Source of the DNA: Petrolisthes cinctipes
Lineage: Eukaryota > Arthropoda > Malacostraca > Decapoda > Porcellanidae
DNA length: 64,000 bases
Reading direction: 5' to 3'
Assembly (NCBI GenBank): GCA_033782935.1
Contig: JAWQEG010001238.1
Location: 1-64,000, forward strand
The translations under genes and the position numbers were made by a program. This document shows, piece after piece, positions 12,436 through 21,329 of this stretch; the stretch's first letter is position 1; each line of letters starts with the position of its first letter. A model generated the notes under the pieces. That model had not been told where the DNA came from, did no database searches, and worked only from the letters and a program-made list of their open reading frames with translations.

Positions 12436-12760
12436 ATGAGGGAGAGAGGAAGGGAACAAGAGACAGATGAGGATGGAGGGCGCATGTTACGTAGAGAGGG
12501 GATGGAGGGAGCAATGGAGAGAAAGAGTGGGTGGGAGGGAGCAGTGGAGAGAAAGAGGGGGGAGAGAGAGGGGGCAGTGGAGAGAAAGAGGGGGGTGGGT
12601 GGGAGCAGTGGAGAGAAAGAGGGTGAAGGGAGGGAGCAGTGGAGAGAAAGAGGGGGAGAGAGGGGGCAGTGGAGAAAGAGTGAGGTGGGAGGGAACAGTA
12701 GAGAGAAAGAGGAGGGAGGAATGAGGGAGGGGGAGCTAAAGAAGGGAAAGAGAAATGGAG
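12436..12760. repeat. GA-rich minisatellite, ~25-33 bp units
   Basis: Tandem units built around GGGAGCAGTGGAGAGAAAGA, repeated about eight times with length changes. Both strands are open over the array (Glu/Arg/Gly one way, Ser/Pro/Leu the other), purely from composition. Confidence 0.85.
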
Positions 12761-12904
12761 GGGGACCAGCAGGTCTCTTAATCTTTAACACATAAAAGTG
12801 ACATAAAAGTAAATAGTTTGACAGAATGAAGGGATAAATCACACTAATTATAGAATATCCCCACAATGTAAGTAAACAGCTACAGATATATATCGCTTTA
12901 TTCA

Positions 12905-13020
12905 TGAGAAGGGAAAGTGAAGAGGGGGAACAGAAGGATATCATACATCTGGACATGCGAGTCAGTGTTACCAGATGAATTCTGGTTGAAGCAAAACAGA
13001 GGTGGGTACGAATACTTGTG
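12905..13020 (-). repeat. Repeat arm R1', inverted copy of 10432-10560
   Basis: Read on the - strand it gives the same ordered words as the arm at 10.4 kb. The + strand continues directly into a LINE endonuclease fragment, mirroring the arrangement at the first arm. Confidence 0.65.
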
Positions 13021-13024
13021 GCCA

Positions 13025-13375
13025 ATAGTACGGGACCTTCCCTCTCCCTTTATTTTATTGGGTGATTTTAATGGTCGTCATCCTTTAAGGTCTGTTTCCT
13101 CTATGCTCCGTAGTTTTAGTATAGATATAATGGTTGCAGGGCCCCCTCCGTGGATGCTACTAACACCTGATGTGAGCTTCACACCTACTTCTAAGTCGGA
13201 ACTGCCTTCTCTACAGCGGCAGTTGGCTAGGATGTAGGTGGATGGATGGAAGGTAAACAAACACCTTTGCTCAGTGGAAGTAGAATATATTATAACTGGA
13301 TCCCTAAATCCCCCGCATATTATGCCGCCCATGAGCGGCCCTCTGCGGGACCCTAAACTTGAAACTTGAAACTTG
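13025..13375 (+). pseudogene. Rearranged LINE fragment with 3' tail
   Basis: PFILLGDFNGRHPL (13049-13080) is the catalytic GDFN motif of an APE endonuclease. It is joined straight to RSVSSMLRSFSIDIMV and WMLLTPDVSFTPTSKSELP, which match the region between RT and RNase H of the complete element at 15.8 kb. Most of ORF2 is therefore deleted. The fragment ends with ACTTGAAACTTGAAACTTGA at about 13352-13378, a short tandem tail such as many LINEs carry instead of poly-A. Confidence 0.75.
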
Positions 13376-13698
13376 AAATAAGATAACTGTAGTTACAATT
13401 TTTTATTACAAATTTAATTATTATGTGATTTCACTAACTATTCACGTCATGCGTTCAATTACATAATACATAAAACGAAACATGAGCAGTAAATCACGTA
13501 GACAGTGGTAGTCACCCACCTCCAACCATCCAACACCCACTCTCTCACCCCCAAACACTCCCTCCCTAACGTCAGCCACACTGTTAATTACCATATCAGA
13601 TATGGCATGTCTGGACTACCACAAGTTACTGCAGCTCTATTCTGGGTGTGTGGGGGGGGGGGAGAGAAGGTCCGTTATTTGTATGAATGACGGTGCAT

Positions 13699-13803
13699 TG
13701 GGTGCTACTGATTCTACCAAAATATCCCAGGAACCAAATCACCTTAACGATACAAAGACGATCTGTTTCATGACATTGATTGGAGGAATCAGTTAGCTCT
13801 CCA
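13699..13803. repeat. Palindromic ~100 bp hairpin repeat, copy 3
   Basis: Arms CTACTGATTCTACC and TTGGAGGAATCAGTTAGCTC; it ends 85 bp before exon 2 of the esterase-like gene. Confidence 0.65.
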
Positions 13804-13887
13804 ATTTCCAGTCAAGCGTTTCTCCCCTTAGTGGTTTATCTCAACTGTTCCGTAAACTATGATGATCACATACGGATTAATTTTCAG

Positions 13888-14074
13888 GAGAGGAAATTAT
13901 AGGAACTACACGTCACCTGAAAGAGGGAGGGAAATAGAAGACATTGCCAGCGGGGTCGGTGTGGAAGTTCACTGGGTTATGGTTGGAGATTCACACGTCA
14001 GGTATATATTTGATACACTACTACGACGATTCCAACCTTCCAAACTCCAGTATCGCCTCTCGTCTTTCTCTAAG
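13888..14074 (+). CDS. SGNH/PC-esterase-like membrane protein, coding exon 2
   Basis: The acceptor is ATTAATTTTCAG and the donor AAG before GTCAGT; entry phase 2, exit phase 0, matching exons 1 and 3. It encodes the signature of the fold: WVMVGDSHVRYIFDTLLRR, where the Ser of GDS is the expected nucleophile of an SGNH/PC-esterase (the family of CASD1, plant TBL/PMR5 and PCED1 proteins). The GDSHVR form differs from GDSxMR of NXPE proteins. Substrate cannot be read from the sequence; relatives acetylate or deacetylate glycans. Confidence 0.8.
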
Positions 14075-14125
14075 GTCAGTTATAATGAGATTGCCGAGGT
14101 AAAGTTGCCTAAAGGTCCTTCTTTA

Positions 14126-14330
14126 TCCCCTACAGTGGGTGTGGAGTACATGTGGCAACGCTGGATACATTTGAATCACATCTGATACAATACAGGATGA
14201 TTCAGCAGGGAAATTGGTCTCATTCATAAGTGTAATTCGAATATTGTTTAGCTGCCACATCCACCCCAGACACAAAACAGGGGGTAAAGAAGAACCTTTA
14301 GGCAACTATACAAACGAACAAACATATACA
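14126..14330 (-). repeat. Dispersed repeat R2, inverted copy
   Basis: Contains ACATGTGGCAACGCTGGATA and GGGGGTAAAGAAGAACC, also present at 25.5-25.7 kb, the first in inverted order. One of three or four copies of a repeat of roughly 200 bp that also forms the target of the complete LINE. Confidence 0.6.
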
Positions 14331-14864
14331 CTCCTGCCACATATTTCACATCTGGGTGGCGCAGGCGGAACTGTCGTCGGGTGTACAATTCCTCAAAAAG
14401 TATCGGCCCTCTTTTTGCGGGAAACAATGTGAAAAATCAGCGATGTGATCTGAAATATGCCCGAAACCAAGTAGCACATGTTGGTAGCCCTGAAATCTCA
14501 GTTGCCATGTGCCACTTATGCACATCCATTGGTTCACAATATATTTTTGAACCATGATACCGTGACGTTTGAAACTGAAGCACCTTGATGGTCCATGTTG
14601 GTGTAGCTTTACTAAGTGCTACAGTTCTACACGTCTCAGTATCATGGTTCACAGTTAGGTTGAAGAGGCGTCAATACATTATCTCATAGTCAGTTCCTAC
14701 AGTTAAGATGAATCAGTGTTGTTCTATACCCATCTCCCATTTTTATGCACATCTACCATTTTTTTTTTTTCTTTACCAGTCAACCATTTCTTAACACATC
14801 TACTATTTTTTACGCCTGTCTACTATTTCTTATGTTCATTTACTATTATATACTTCCTGAACAG

Positions 14865-15057
14865 CGAGATTGGCGTAACATCCGGGAACTATTGAATGGT
14901 AATAGACTCGCTATACGCAACCAGACGCTACATGTACGTCACACTGACCTGCTGATACGCCTGACCTATGAATGGGACCCTTTCCTCCTTGACCTTCCTA
15001 ATATTATTAAACCTTGGCTTGAAGAGAAAGATGTTCCTCCTGCCCTTCTACTACTAG
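14865..15057 (+). CDS. SGNH/PC-esterase-like membrane protein, coding exon 3
   Basis: The acceptor CTTCCTGAACAG precedes CGAGATTGG; the donor is CTACTAG before GTTGGT; phases 0 to 1. It encodes LIRLTYEWDPFLLDLPNII and VPPALLLL. In this fold, a W-x-P-F segment and a hydrophobic strand before a Gly-rich turn (completed in exon 4) are expected after the nucleophile. The next intron, of 7.8 kb, holds the complete LINE. Confidence 0.8.
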
Positions 15058-15220
15058 GTTGGTAATTTTTTAATGGAATTGTATTTGTTGTGTGTGTGTA
15101 TTCTGCCCTTCTACTTCTAGGTTGATAATTTTTATGGAAATATATTAACTTTCTTCTTGCTAGCAAAATGCAAACTTAGTTTGTTTTTGTTTTTTTAAGT
15201 AGGGATTGCCTTCCTGATGA

Positions 15221-15317
15221 ATTGAAAGGTCTCCGATTCCTTCAACATATCGCCCATTGGAATTGTTGAAAGCATCTGTTTTCTGGCATAGGTAGATCGA
15301 ATCATTAGCCTTCCAAT
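15221..15317. repeat. Palindromic ~100 bp hairpin repeat, copy 4 (diverged)
   Basis: Left arm CTCCGATTCCTTCAACATAT; right arm TCTGTTTTCTGGCATAGGTA then GAATCATTAGCCTTCC. Recognisable but eroded. Confidence 0.5.
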
Positions 15318-15409
15318 TTGCCAAGAAGGCAGTCTCCTTAAGCCGTGGGGTTACATGAATATTTTATACATGATATAGATGTACAAACCTTTAGCTGTCT
15401 CTTGATGTA

Positions 15410-15572
15410 CAGTCGGCGGCAAAAGTCCTGTCGCCTCACCTGCTTCACTGAGGCACGCAATTTTCATAGACTCGAGATTATTAGGTGTAGAAAACATGCG
15501 TATTTCTCGAGTCCATGAACACTGTGCGTCTCGGTGAAGCAGGTGATGCGACAGGACTTCTGCCGCCGACTG
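15410..15572. mobile_element. Mariner-type palindromic MITE
   Basis: A 163 bp element in which almost the whole length is inverted repeat: both ends read CAGTCGGCGGCA, then AAGTCCTGTCGC, then TCACCTGCTTCAC. It is flanked by TA on both sides. It lies inside a copy of dispersed repeat R2. Confidence 0.85.
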
Positions 15573-15586
15573 TACTTGAGAGGACT

Positions 15587-15595
15587 AAATGGACA

Positions 15596-15598
<3 letters not shown>
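15587..15598. repeat. Target-site duplication, left copy
   Basis: AAATGGACATCT directly abuts the poly-T end of the LINE and recurs exactly at its other end. Confidence 0.85.
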
Positions 15599-15633
<35 letters not shown>

Positions 15634-15809
15634 CATTGCGCCGTAGCGTCAGTCAATAGGCAGACAACAGTACACAAGGGTAAGCGGGACTCACGAGAAC
15701 CCAATGACCACATACACACACAAGCACACACACATGCGCACACACACTCACATCACGAAAACATAACAGAATGAAGCACAAGCATACAGACAAATATTTA
15801 TATCATGAC

Positions 15810-18800
15810 CTACTTAAATCCACCAAAACGAGGGTGGCGCACCAGAAGTTCCTCCAGAACCTGATGGTTCAGCAGGTGTCGACAAACCACATCAAGTGGC
15901 AGGCCCTGGGGCAGCAAGTGTCGGACAGTGGGGCAGGCTAGGCAATAGTGCTCTATAGTGTTAGCACGAGGCGCTCGACACAAGCGACACTCAGTGATGG
16001 GAGGCTCACCCTGCATCTCAGCAACCTGCCACGGTGGCCGGTAGCCAAGCCTCAAACGAGCAGAGACTACATTGTGCCTCCGAACCATGAGGCCTCGACG
16101 ACGGTAGGAATATTTGTGATGGCAGACAGACTCGTAATGGGTGATGGAGATGCTGAAGGGCCTCTCTGCATCCCTGCGTCGCCGTACAGGGAGGAGAGCG
16201 GCGGAGCGGACTTTAGAGAGGTAACATGTCAGGGAGAGAGGACGTCCAGCACCATGAGGAGGCAGATGGCAGGCTTCCTTTGCGAGTCTGTCAACTGTAC
16301 CATTGTGACGTAAACCTACATGGGATGGCACCCATAAAAATTTGACAGTCAAGTTACGGTGATGCAATAAGGCCAAAAACGATAAAATCTGCTGAATAAC
16401 AGTAGAGTGTGTGGGCTGAACACTAGAGAGGGAATGAAGGGCAGGTTTGGAGTCACAAAAAATGGCAGCATTCACTCCACGTTGACAAACAACACTAACA
16501 GCATCCAGAATGGCATACAGTTCACACAATGTTGAGCTAGAGTGGTTACACAGACGACGGCCAACCCAGCCCCCTGGAGGTGACTCCAGGTCAGGCGAGA
16601 AAACAGCACAACCTGCTGCACCATCCACCTGCAATGAGCCATCAGTGTAGAGGCAGTATGGATCTGTGATGGAGGAAGTCACTGTTTCTATGTGTTCCAG
16701 AGCCAACTGCTGCTGTAGAGAAGGCAGCTCCGACTTGGAAGTAGGTGTAAAACTCACATCAGGTGTTGGTAGCATCCATGGAGGGGGCCCTGGGGGGACG
16801 TCTGCAACCATTATATCTATATCAAGACCACGGAGCACAGAGGAAACAGACCTTATAAGAGTACGTCCAGCAGGCAGTATGGGAGGGACCGGGTAGTTTG
16901 GTCTAAGAGAAGTCCTGACTAACTGAGAGTAATGGGGTGAAAGATGTGGGAAATGGAGGCACTTGACAGGGAAGCAAGTAACATTAGAATAAATTCTCTC
17001 CACTAATGGGGGAAGACGCAACTCACGCTGCATGTTCACTATCCTGGTCGACATTGGACAGCCGAGAATAATTCTCATTGCTCTATTTTGAAATTTTTCT
17101 AAAGTTTCAAGAGTAGCCCTAGGAAGTTGAATCAGAGCAGGGGAAAGGTAATCAACAACTGAACGGATAAAAGCAATATAGATGGTCCTGGCTACTGGGA
17201 TGGAGATGCCCGAGGAGTTGTTAGATAGCCATTGAAGTGGTGTAAGTCGGCACTGGAGACGACCCAATAAGTCCTGGACAATGGGATGGTCTTGAGGTCT
17301 GGCAGGGACAATCGGCCAAATATTGACTGGCGCACCCAGGTAGCAGTACTGGGAACACATGGGAATGACAGTCCCTCCAATGGTGAACACTGGCTGAGCT
17401 TGAGGAAGGCGGCAGGTGAATATTCTGCTCTTATCTGGGGAGACAATAATGCCACAGTGAGAGGAGGCCACAGAGAAGGAGTCAAGAAACCGCTGGAGAT
17501 CCCTTGGTGAGGTAGAATGAACACAGATATCATCAGCATAGCACGTAATTGTAGTTCCAGGAATATCAGGGAGAGAAGTGAGCAACCGATGCATCAGAAT
17601 ATTAAATAACAATGGGCTGAGAACACCACCTTGAGGCGTACCAAGATGAAAACTGCGCAAAGGACTGAGTGCACCACTGAAAAACACACAGGAGGTCCTG
17701 TTACTCAGGTAGCCCCGAATCCACCGTAGTAGATTACCCTTTATCCCAAAGTCAACCAGTTGATCCAAAATGACGTCTCTATTAGCAACATCGAAGGCAC
17801 TTCGAAGGTCAATGAAGGCCACCACACTGTCCCTGGAAAGGCGAGAGTACAGGTCGATTAGGCAGTGATGTGTGCTCCGCTGGGGAAGGAAACCAAACAG
17901 CCATGGAGATAGGCGATCCTGCAGTCTGTACATGAGACGATTGAGTAAGATTCTCTCCATAACCTTACAGAAACAGGAAGTAAGGGAAATAGGCCTGAAC
18001 TTTGCAGTGCCGGGCTTAGGGATGGGTATTATTGTGCTGCTGGTCCAGGCTCGTGGTACACAACCGTCACGAAGACAAAGATTGTACAGTCGAAGTAGAG
18101 GGTTCCCAGGAACTTGTTGAAGTAGGCGCAGCACAGCATAAGTAATACCATCATCACCAGGGGAAGAAGCTCTACCCCGAATGAGAGCACGTCGCAACTC
18201 CTCCTTAGTTATCTCCTCTGCATCATCGTCATCATCTTGTAACAGAGCAGACATTAGACGTAGCCGATGGACAGCAGCACGGGAAGCGAGTGCATCTTGT
18301 ATGTGGATGGGTAGACTGGCTGGGGTAGATTGTTCTGACCAGGCATCGACAAGTTGTTTGGCATAGTCGGCAGGAGTGTGATGACGAGCAGTGGCCGGTG
18401 TCTTTTTAACAACCCGACGGATGAGGTGCCACATAGAAGCCACACTTGTTTGCTGGTTGATGCTGTCCGTGAACCGCTGCCAAGACTCAGTGTGAGCACA
18501 ATCCTGCAGGGCAACTAAAGCGTCCCTAGACATCTGGTAACGATGGAGTAGGTCAGGGGTTGGGTTGGCTTGAAACAATAGGCCATCACGTTCAGCCTCC
18601 TCCTTTGCCTCCTGTATACGTGCATCCAGCGTCCAGGAATGGGCAGTATGGCGATGCTGGAGGTGTGGCCGGGAGACGTATAGCCTATAAAAGTCATGAG
18701 TAGCAGATACAAGATCAGAGTACAACTGTTCAGCTGATGATATGTCAAATGTAGGGAATACATGGGCCATAAATAAGATGTAAGTCGGGCAATATTTAGG

Positions 18801-20156
18801 GGGCACAGCAATACGCAAACGAGTGGCTGAAGCACCTGACCCAGCAGTTAGAGAATAATGAAACCGAAGAGCAATGTGATCAGAGAATAAGTCTGGCACG
18901 GAGAAGCACTGGACCTGAGATGCTATCAGGCCAGACGAGAGGATGTAATCCAGAGTACCTCCCCGGCAATGAGTGGCACCACCAGTGTCCCAGTGTGTCA
19001 GATGATGCTTGCGGATGTATGAAAGGAGACGAACACCATTACGATTAATAGAGCCAGTACCATCACCCAAATCAGAATGCCGAGCATTAAAATCTCCCAT
19101 ATACACCATACCACGCACTGTTGGAGAAGGAAGAGCCTCAAGAGTGAGTCTAGCTGGGGCAGAATAGACATTACATAGTTGGAGTACTCCATTCCCAGGT
19201 AGAACCTCAAATAGCTGAAAGGTCATGTCAGGATCAGTGGAGGTACGGAGAAGGCGATGTGGCAAGGAGCTATGTATGTAAGTCAGGAGACCATTCCTTA
19301 CCAGATGAACATATGGCACATAACCTGAGAGGGGAGGATCTTGCCCAAGAGCGAGCGGCCGTCCTGGAAATGCTTCCTGGAGAAAAATAACACTGGGATG
19401 ATGACGAAAAACATAGGCCTTGAGTTGAGTGAGCTTAGCATAACTGGTGATACCACATACATTCCAGGAGATGACATCCAGCCGGCAATCACTAGCGAAC
19501 TCTGTATTTGGAGGTAGAAGTCCGGTGAGTGGGGGCAGATGAGCGACCTGGAGAAGAAGATGGACCAGGAGAAGGGACTGACTCGAAAAGCTTTTCAAGG
19601 CGAGATGCAACAGTATCCATCTTTTCGGTAAGGGTAGTGACAGTTGAGATGATGGCCTGCTGAGCCTCGACCAAGGTGGAGAGTTTGGAGTCATTGGCAG
19701 CCTGAGCGGCAACCAGCCCATCAATCCTGGCTTCAAGGGCAGAAAAGCGGTTTTCAAGAGCCGTACATCGTGCCATGAGGGTAGCAACAGACTTGCGGAG
19801 GGCCAGGTCTGGAGGTGAGGCAGGGTTGGTAGGAGGAGCAGACTGGGGAGGTGGTGGTGGTGGTGGTGGTGGTGGTGGAGGCGGAGCAATAGTAGAGACA
19901 CGAGCCTGGACCTTACGTCGAGTACATCCATGCCACACGTTAACCCCTGGCTGAAGGCATCGTGGACACTTCCATCGAGACGTATCTTCAGGAGGTGAAG
20001 GCTCAGAGGTGGAGGCAGCAGGACGTGATGGTTCACCCCTGACAGGACACGTCTTGGAATCATGGTCGGCCGCACACCATGCACACTTCGGCCTGGCAGA
20101 ACAGTACCGGGAGATATGCCCAACTCCCCAGCACCTGTAGCACCAAGGCTGGTCAT
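15810..20156 (-). CDS. ORF2 polyprotein: endonuclease, reverse transcriptase, RNase H
   Basis: Target-primed copying enzyme of the LINE. The open frame is 1448 codons, but the first ~225 overlap ORF1 in another frame and look like shadow coding (a poly-His run mirrors ORF1's poly-Pro). Recognisable protein starts at about residue 228: DVISWNVCG, IFLQEAF, MGDFNARHSD and DHIALRF are the APE endonuclease. RT follows with FRPISLTSCFCKVMER, FIDLRSAFD, TPQGGVLSPLLFN and CYADD. RNase H: YCLYTDGS, ELYAILDA, FCDSKPAL and RLAKEA. C-terminal: CRLCRAPRANTIEHYCLAC. How ORF2 starts is unclear; the two frames meet where ORF1 stops (19492). Presence of RNase H points to the I superfamily. Confidence 0.9.
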   Translation of the reverse strand: MTSLGATGAGELGISPGTVLPGRSVHGVRPTMIPRRVLSGVNHHVLLPPPLSLHLLKIRLDGSVHDAFSQGLTCGMDVLDVRSRLVSLLLLRLHHHHHHHHHLPSLLLLPTLPHLQTWPSASLLLPSWHDVRLLKTAFLPLKPGLMGWLPLRLPMTPNSPPWSRLSRPSSQLSLPLPKRWILLHLALKSFSSQSLLLVHLLLQVAHLPPLTGLLPPNTEFASDCRLDVISWNVCGITSYAKLTQLKAYVFRHHPSVIFLQEAFPGRPLALGQDPPLSGYVPYVHLVRNGLLTYIHSSLPHRLLRTSTDPDMTFQLFEVLPGNGVLQLCNVYSAPARLTLEALPSPTVRGMVYMGDFNARHSDLGDGTGSINRNGVRLLSYIRKHHLTHWDTGGATHCRGGTLDYILSSGLIASQVQCFSVPDLFSDHIALRFHYSLTAGSGASATRLRIAVPPKYCPTYILFMAHVFPTFDISSAEQLYSDLVSATHDFYRLYVSRPHLQHRHTAHSWTLDARIQEAKEEAERDGLLFQANPTPDLLHRYQMSRDALVALQDCAHTESWQRFTDSINQQTSVASMWHLIRRVVKKTPATARHHTPADYAKQLVDAWSEQSTPASLPIHIQDALASRAAVHRLRLMSALLQDDDDDAEEITKEELRRALIRGRASSPGDDGITYAVLRLLQQVPGNPLLRLYNLCLRDGCVPRAWTSSTIIPIPKPGTAKFRPISLTSCFCKVMERILLNRLMYRLQDRLSPWLFGFLPQRSTHHCLIDLYSRLSRDSVVAFIDLRSAFDVANRDVILDQLVDFGIKGNLLRWIRGYLSNRTSCVFFSGALSPLRSFHLGTPQGGVLSPLLFNILMHRLLTSLPDIPGTTITCYADDICVHSTSPRDLQRFLDSFSVASSHCGIIVSPDKSRIFTCRLPQAQPVFTIGGTVIPMCSQYCYLGAPVNIWPIVPARPQDHPIVQDLLGRLQCRLTPLQWLSNNSSGISIPVARTIYIAFIRSVVDYLSPALIQLPRATLETLEKFQNRAMRIILGCPMSTRIVNMQRELRLPPLVERIYSNVTCFPVKCLHFPHLSPHYSQLVRTSLRPNYPVPPILPAGRTLIRSVSSVLRGLDIDIMVADVPPGPPPWMLPTPDVSFTPTSKSELPSLQQQLALEHIETVTSSITDPYCLYTDGSLQVDGAAGCAVFSPDLESPPGGWVGRRLCNHSSSTLCELYAILDAVSVVCQRGVNAAIFCDSKPALHSLSSVQPTHSTVIQQILSFLALLHHRNLTVKFLWVPSHVGLRHNGTVDRLAKEACHLPPHGAGRPLSLTCYLSKVRSAALLPVRRRRDAERPFSISITHYESVCHHKYSYRRRGLMVRRHNVVSARLRLGYRPPWQVAEMQGEPPITECRLCRAPRANTIEHYCLACPTVRHLLPQGLPLDVVCRHLLNHQVLEELLVRHPRFGGFK

Positions 20157-20979
20157 TATGAAGTTTCCTCACCTCACACGGTGGAAGACAAGGGAGGAAA
20201 TCAAAGGAAATCTCATTTGGAGGTGGATCGGGTTGACTCCAGACAACAACAATACGGCTAATGGGGGAACCATCTTGGAAAAAACGACGGGCAAAGTACA
20301 CACCAGGGTATCCTTTGGCAAGTTTCGGGTCAACATCAATAGGAAAACGGGTGAGGATGTAGCTGGGGAACTTACGAGGCCTCTCATGTGAGTCTTCAAG
20401 AATGAGAGGCAGAGATAAAAATTCACCAGCCTTCACTCTATCAATGATGTCCTGACGCTTCCTAGAGATGTAGACAAACCGGGAGGTGACAGCAGCCATC
20501 TTGACTTCAGCCAGTTCACGCTGCAGCTGGAAGGCCCTGTTGACATCAGACAACCAACGCAGCTTTGTGTCTGTAGATGGGTTTCCAGAGAAGGAGAGTT
20601 TGACATAGGCATCTCTCGGGGCAAAAGCAGGAAGGTTGGACGAGGGCAAGGAGTTGGTATACAAAGAAGAAACACCAGGGTGAGGCAGAGAAGGTACGTC
20701 GTGCACAGCTGAAGCACCCTTGGCAGTCTTGGCAGCTGGAGGTAAACAGTCCACACCATCGGAATCCTGCGAGGAGTCGGACGAGGCATCAACAGGTCGC
20801 TTGGTAGAGGTTGAGGAGGTGGACGGCTGCAACCTGTGCTGCGGAGTGACCGAGGAGAGGGGGGGAGGGTTGCGAGAAGGCAGCTCAGGCCAGTGATTCT
20901 CAATTGGAGACTCGTCTTCCTCCGACATTGCCAAGTCGGCCTCCAAGCAGGAATCCGCACTCTCCATCAGGCCAGGCAA
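19492..20979 (-). CDS. ORF1 gag-like RNA-binding protein
   Basis: 495 codons starting MPGLMESADSC. It is expected to bind the element RNA in a ribonucleoprotein. Three Cys/His clusters lie at about residues 285-360: CYRCWGVGHISRYC (CX2CX4HX4C), CAWCAADHDSKTC (CX2CX3HX4C) and a looser CPRCLQPGVNVWHGC. A run of about 14 Pro follows, encoded by a (GGT)n microsatellite at 19851-19878. Next is a heptad-like stretch (ALENRFSALEARIDGLV) suggesting a coiled coil for multimerisation, as in other LINE ORF1 proteins. Confidence 0.88.
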   Translation of the reverse strand: MPGLMESADSCLEADLAMSEEDESPIENHWPELPSRNPPPLSSVTPQHRLQPSTSSTSTKRPVDASSDSSQDSDGVDCLPPAAKTAKGASAVHDVPSLPHPGVSSLYTNSLPSSNLPAFAPRDAYVKLSFSGNPSTDTKLRWLSDVNRAFQLQRELAEVKMAAVTSRFVYISRKRQDIIDRVKAGEFLSLPLILEDSHERPRKFPSYILTRFPIDVDPKLAKGYPGVYFARRFFQDGSPISRIVVVWSQPDPPPNEISFDFLPCLPPCEVRKLHNDQPWCYRCWGVGHISRYCSARPKCAWCAADHDSKTCPVRGEPSRPAASTSEPSPPEDTSRWKCPRCLQPGVNVWHGCTRRKVQARVSTIAPPPPPPPPPPPPPQSAPPTNPASPPDLALRKSVATLMARCTALENRFSALEARIDGLVAAQAANDSKLSTLVEAQQAIISTVTTLTEKMDTVASRLEKLFESVPSPGPSSSPGRSSAPTHRTSTSKYRVR

Positions 20980-21274
20980 GGCCTAGATGGAAAGGAAACA
21001 ACAACACAAACAACTAAACACTCAATCAGCCAGGGACACACACACAAACACCCACACACACACAGACAATCACAACAAAACTATACACAGAACCACAACA
21101 GACAAACAACACCAGCAACACCACAGAAACAGCAACACACAAACAAGAACTCACAAACAACACAAAAAACACAAACAAGAGCTCCAAAACAAAACAAAAC
21201 AACAACACAAACGAGAATGGAGGCAGAGCGCCACGAGTACGTCCACACTCCACCTGTTCTGGAGCGAGACTGTG

Positions 21275-21286
21275 AAATGGACATCT
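21275..21286. repeat. Target-site duplication, right copy
   Basis: AAATGGACATCT, then GTAGGATGGGTAGCCAGCTC, which continues dispersed repeat R2. The same uninterrupted junction stands at about 25687-25720. Confidence 0.85.
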
Positions 21287-21329
21287 GTAGGATGGGTAGC
21301 CAGCTCAGAATGACCGCAACTCAAAATTC

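Larger units (their letters stand above)
15599..21274 (-). mobile_element. Complete non-LTR retrotransposon, I/jockey type
   Basis: A ~5.7 kb element on the - strand, bounded by 12 bp duplications AAATGGACATCT (15587-15598 and 21275-21286). It ends in about 30 A residues (poly-T at 15599-15629 on +). Order on the coding strand: a 5' leader of GT-rich sequence, ORF1 with zinc knuckles, ORF2 with endonuclease, reverse transcriptase, RNase H and a Cys/His motif, then a 3' UTR of about 180 bp. Both frames are open and all catalytic motifs seen are intact, so it is a recent and possibly still active copy. It sits in antisense orientation in intron 3 of the esterase-like gene. Confidence 0.9.

Noticed and set aside
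12267..13025. 252-codon frame on the - strand, Leu/Ser/Pro-rich
   Set aside because: It lies over the GA-rich minisatellite and repeat R1'; the opposite strand is equally open.
18181..18366. Short + strand frames over the LINE
   Set aside because: They are shadows of ORF2 on the - strand.
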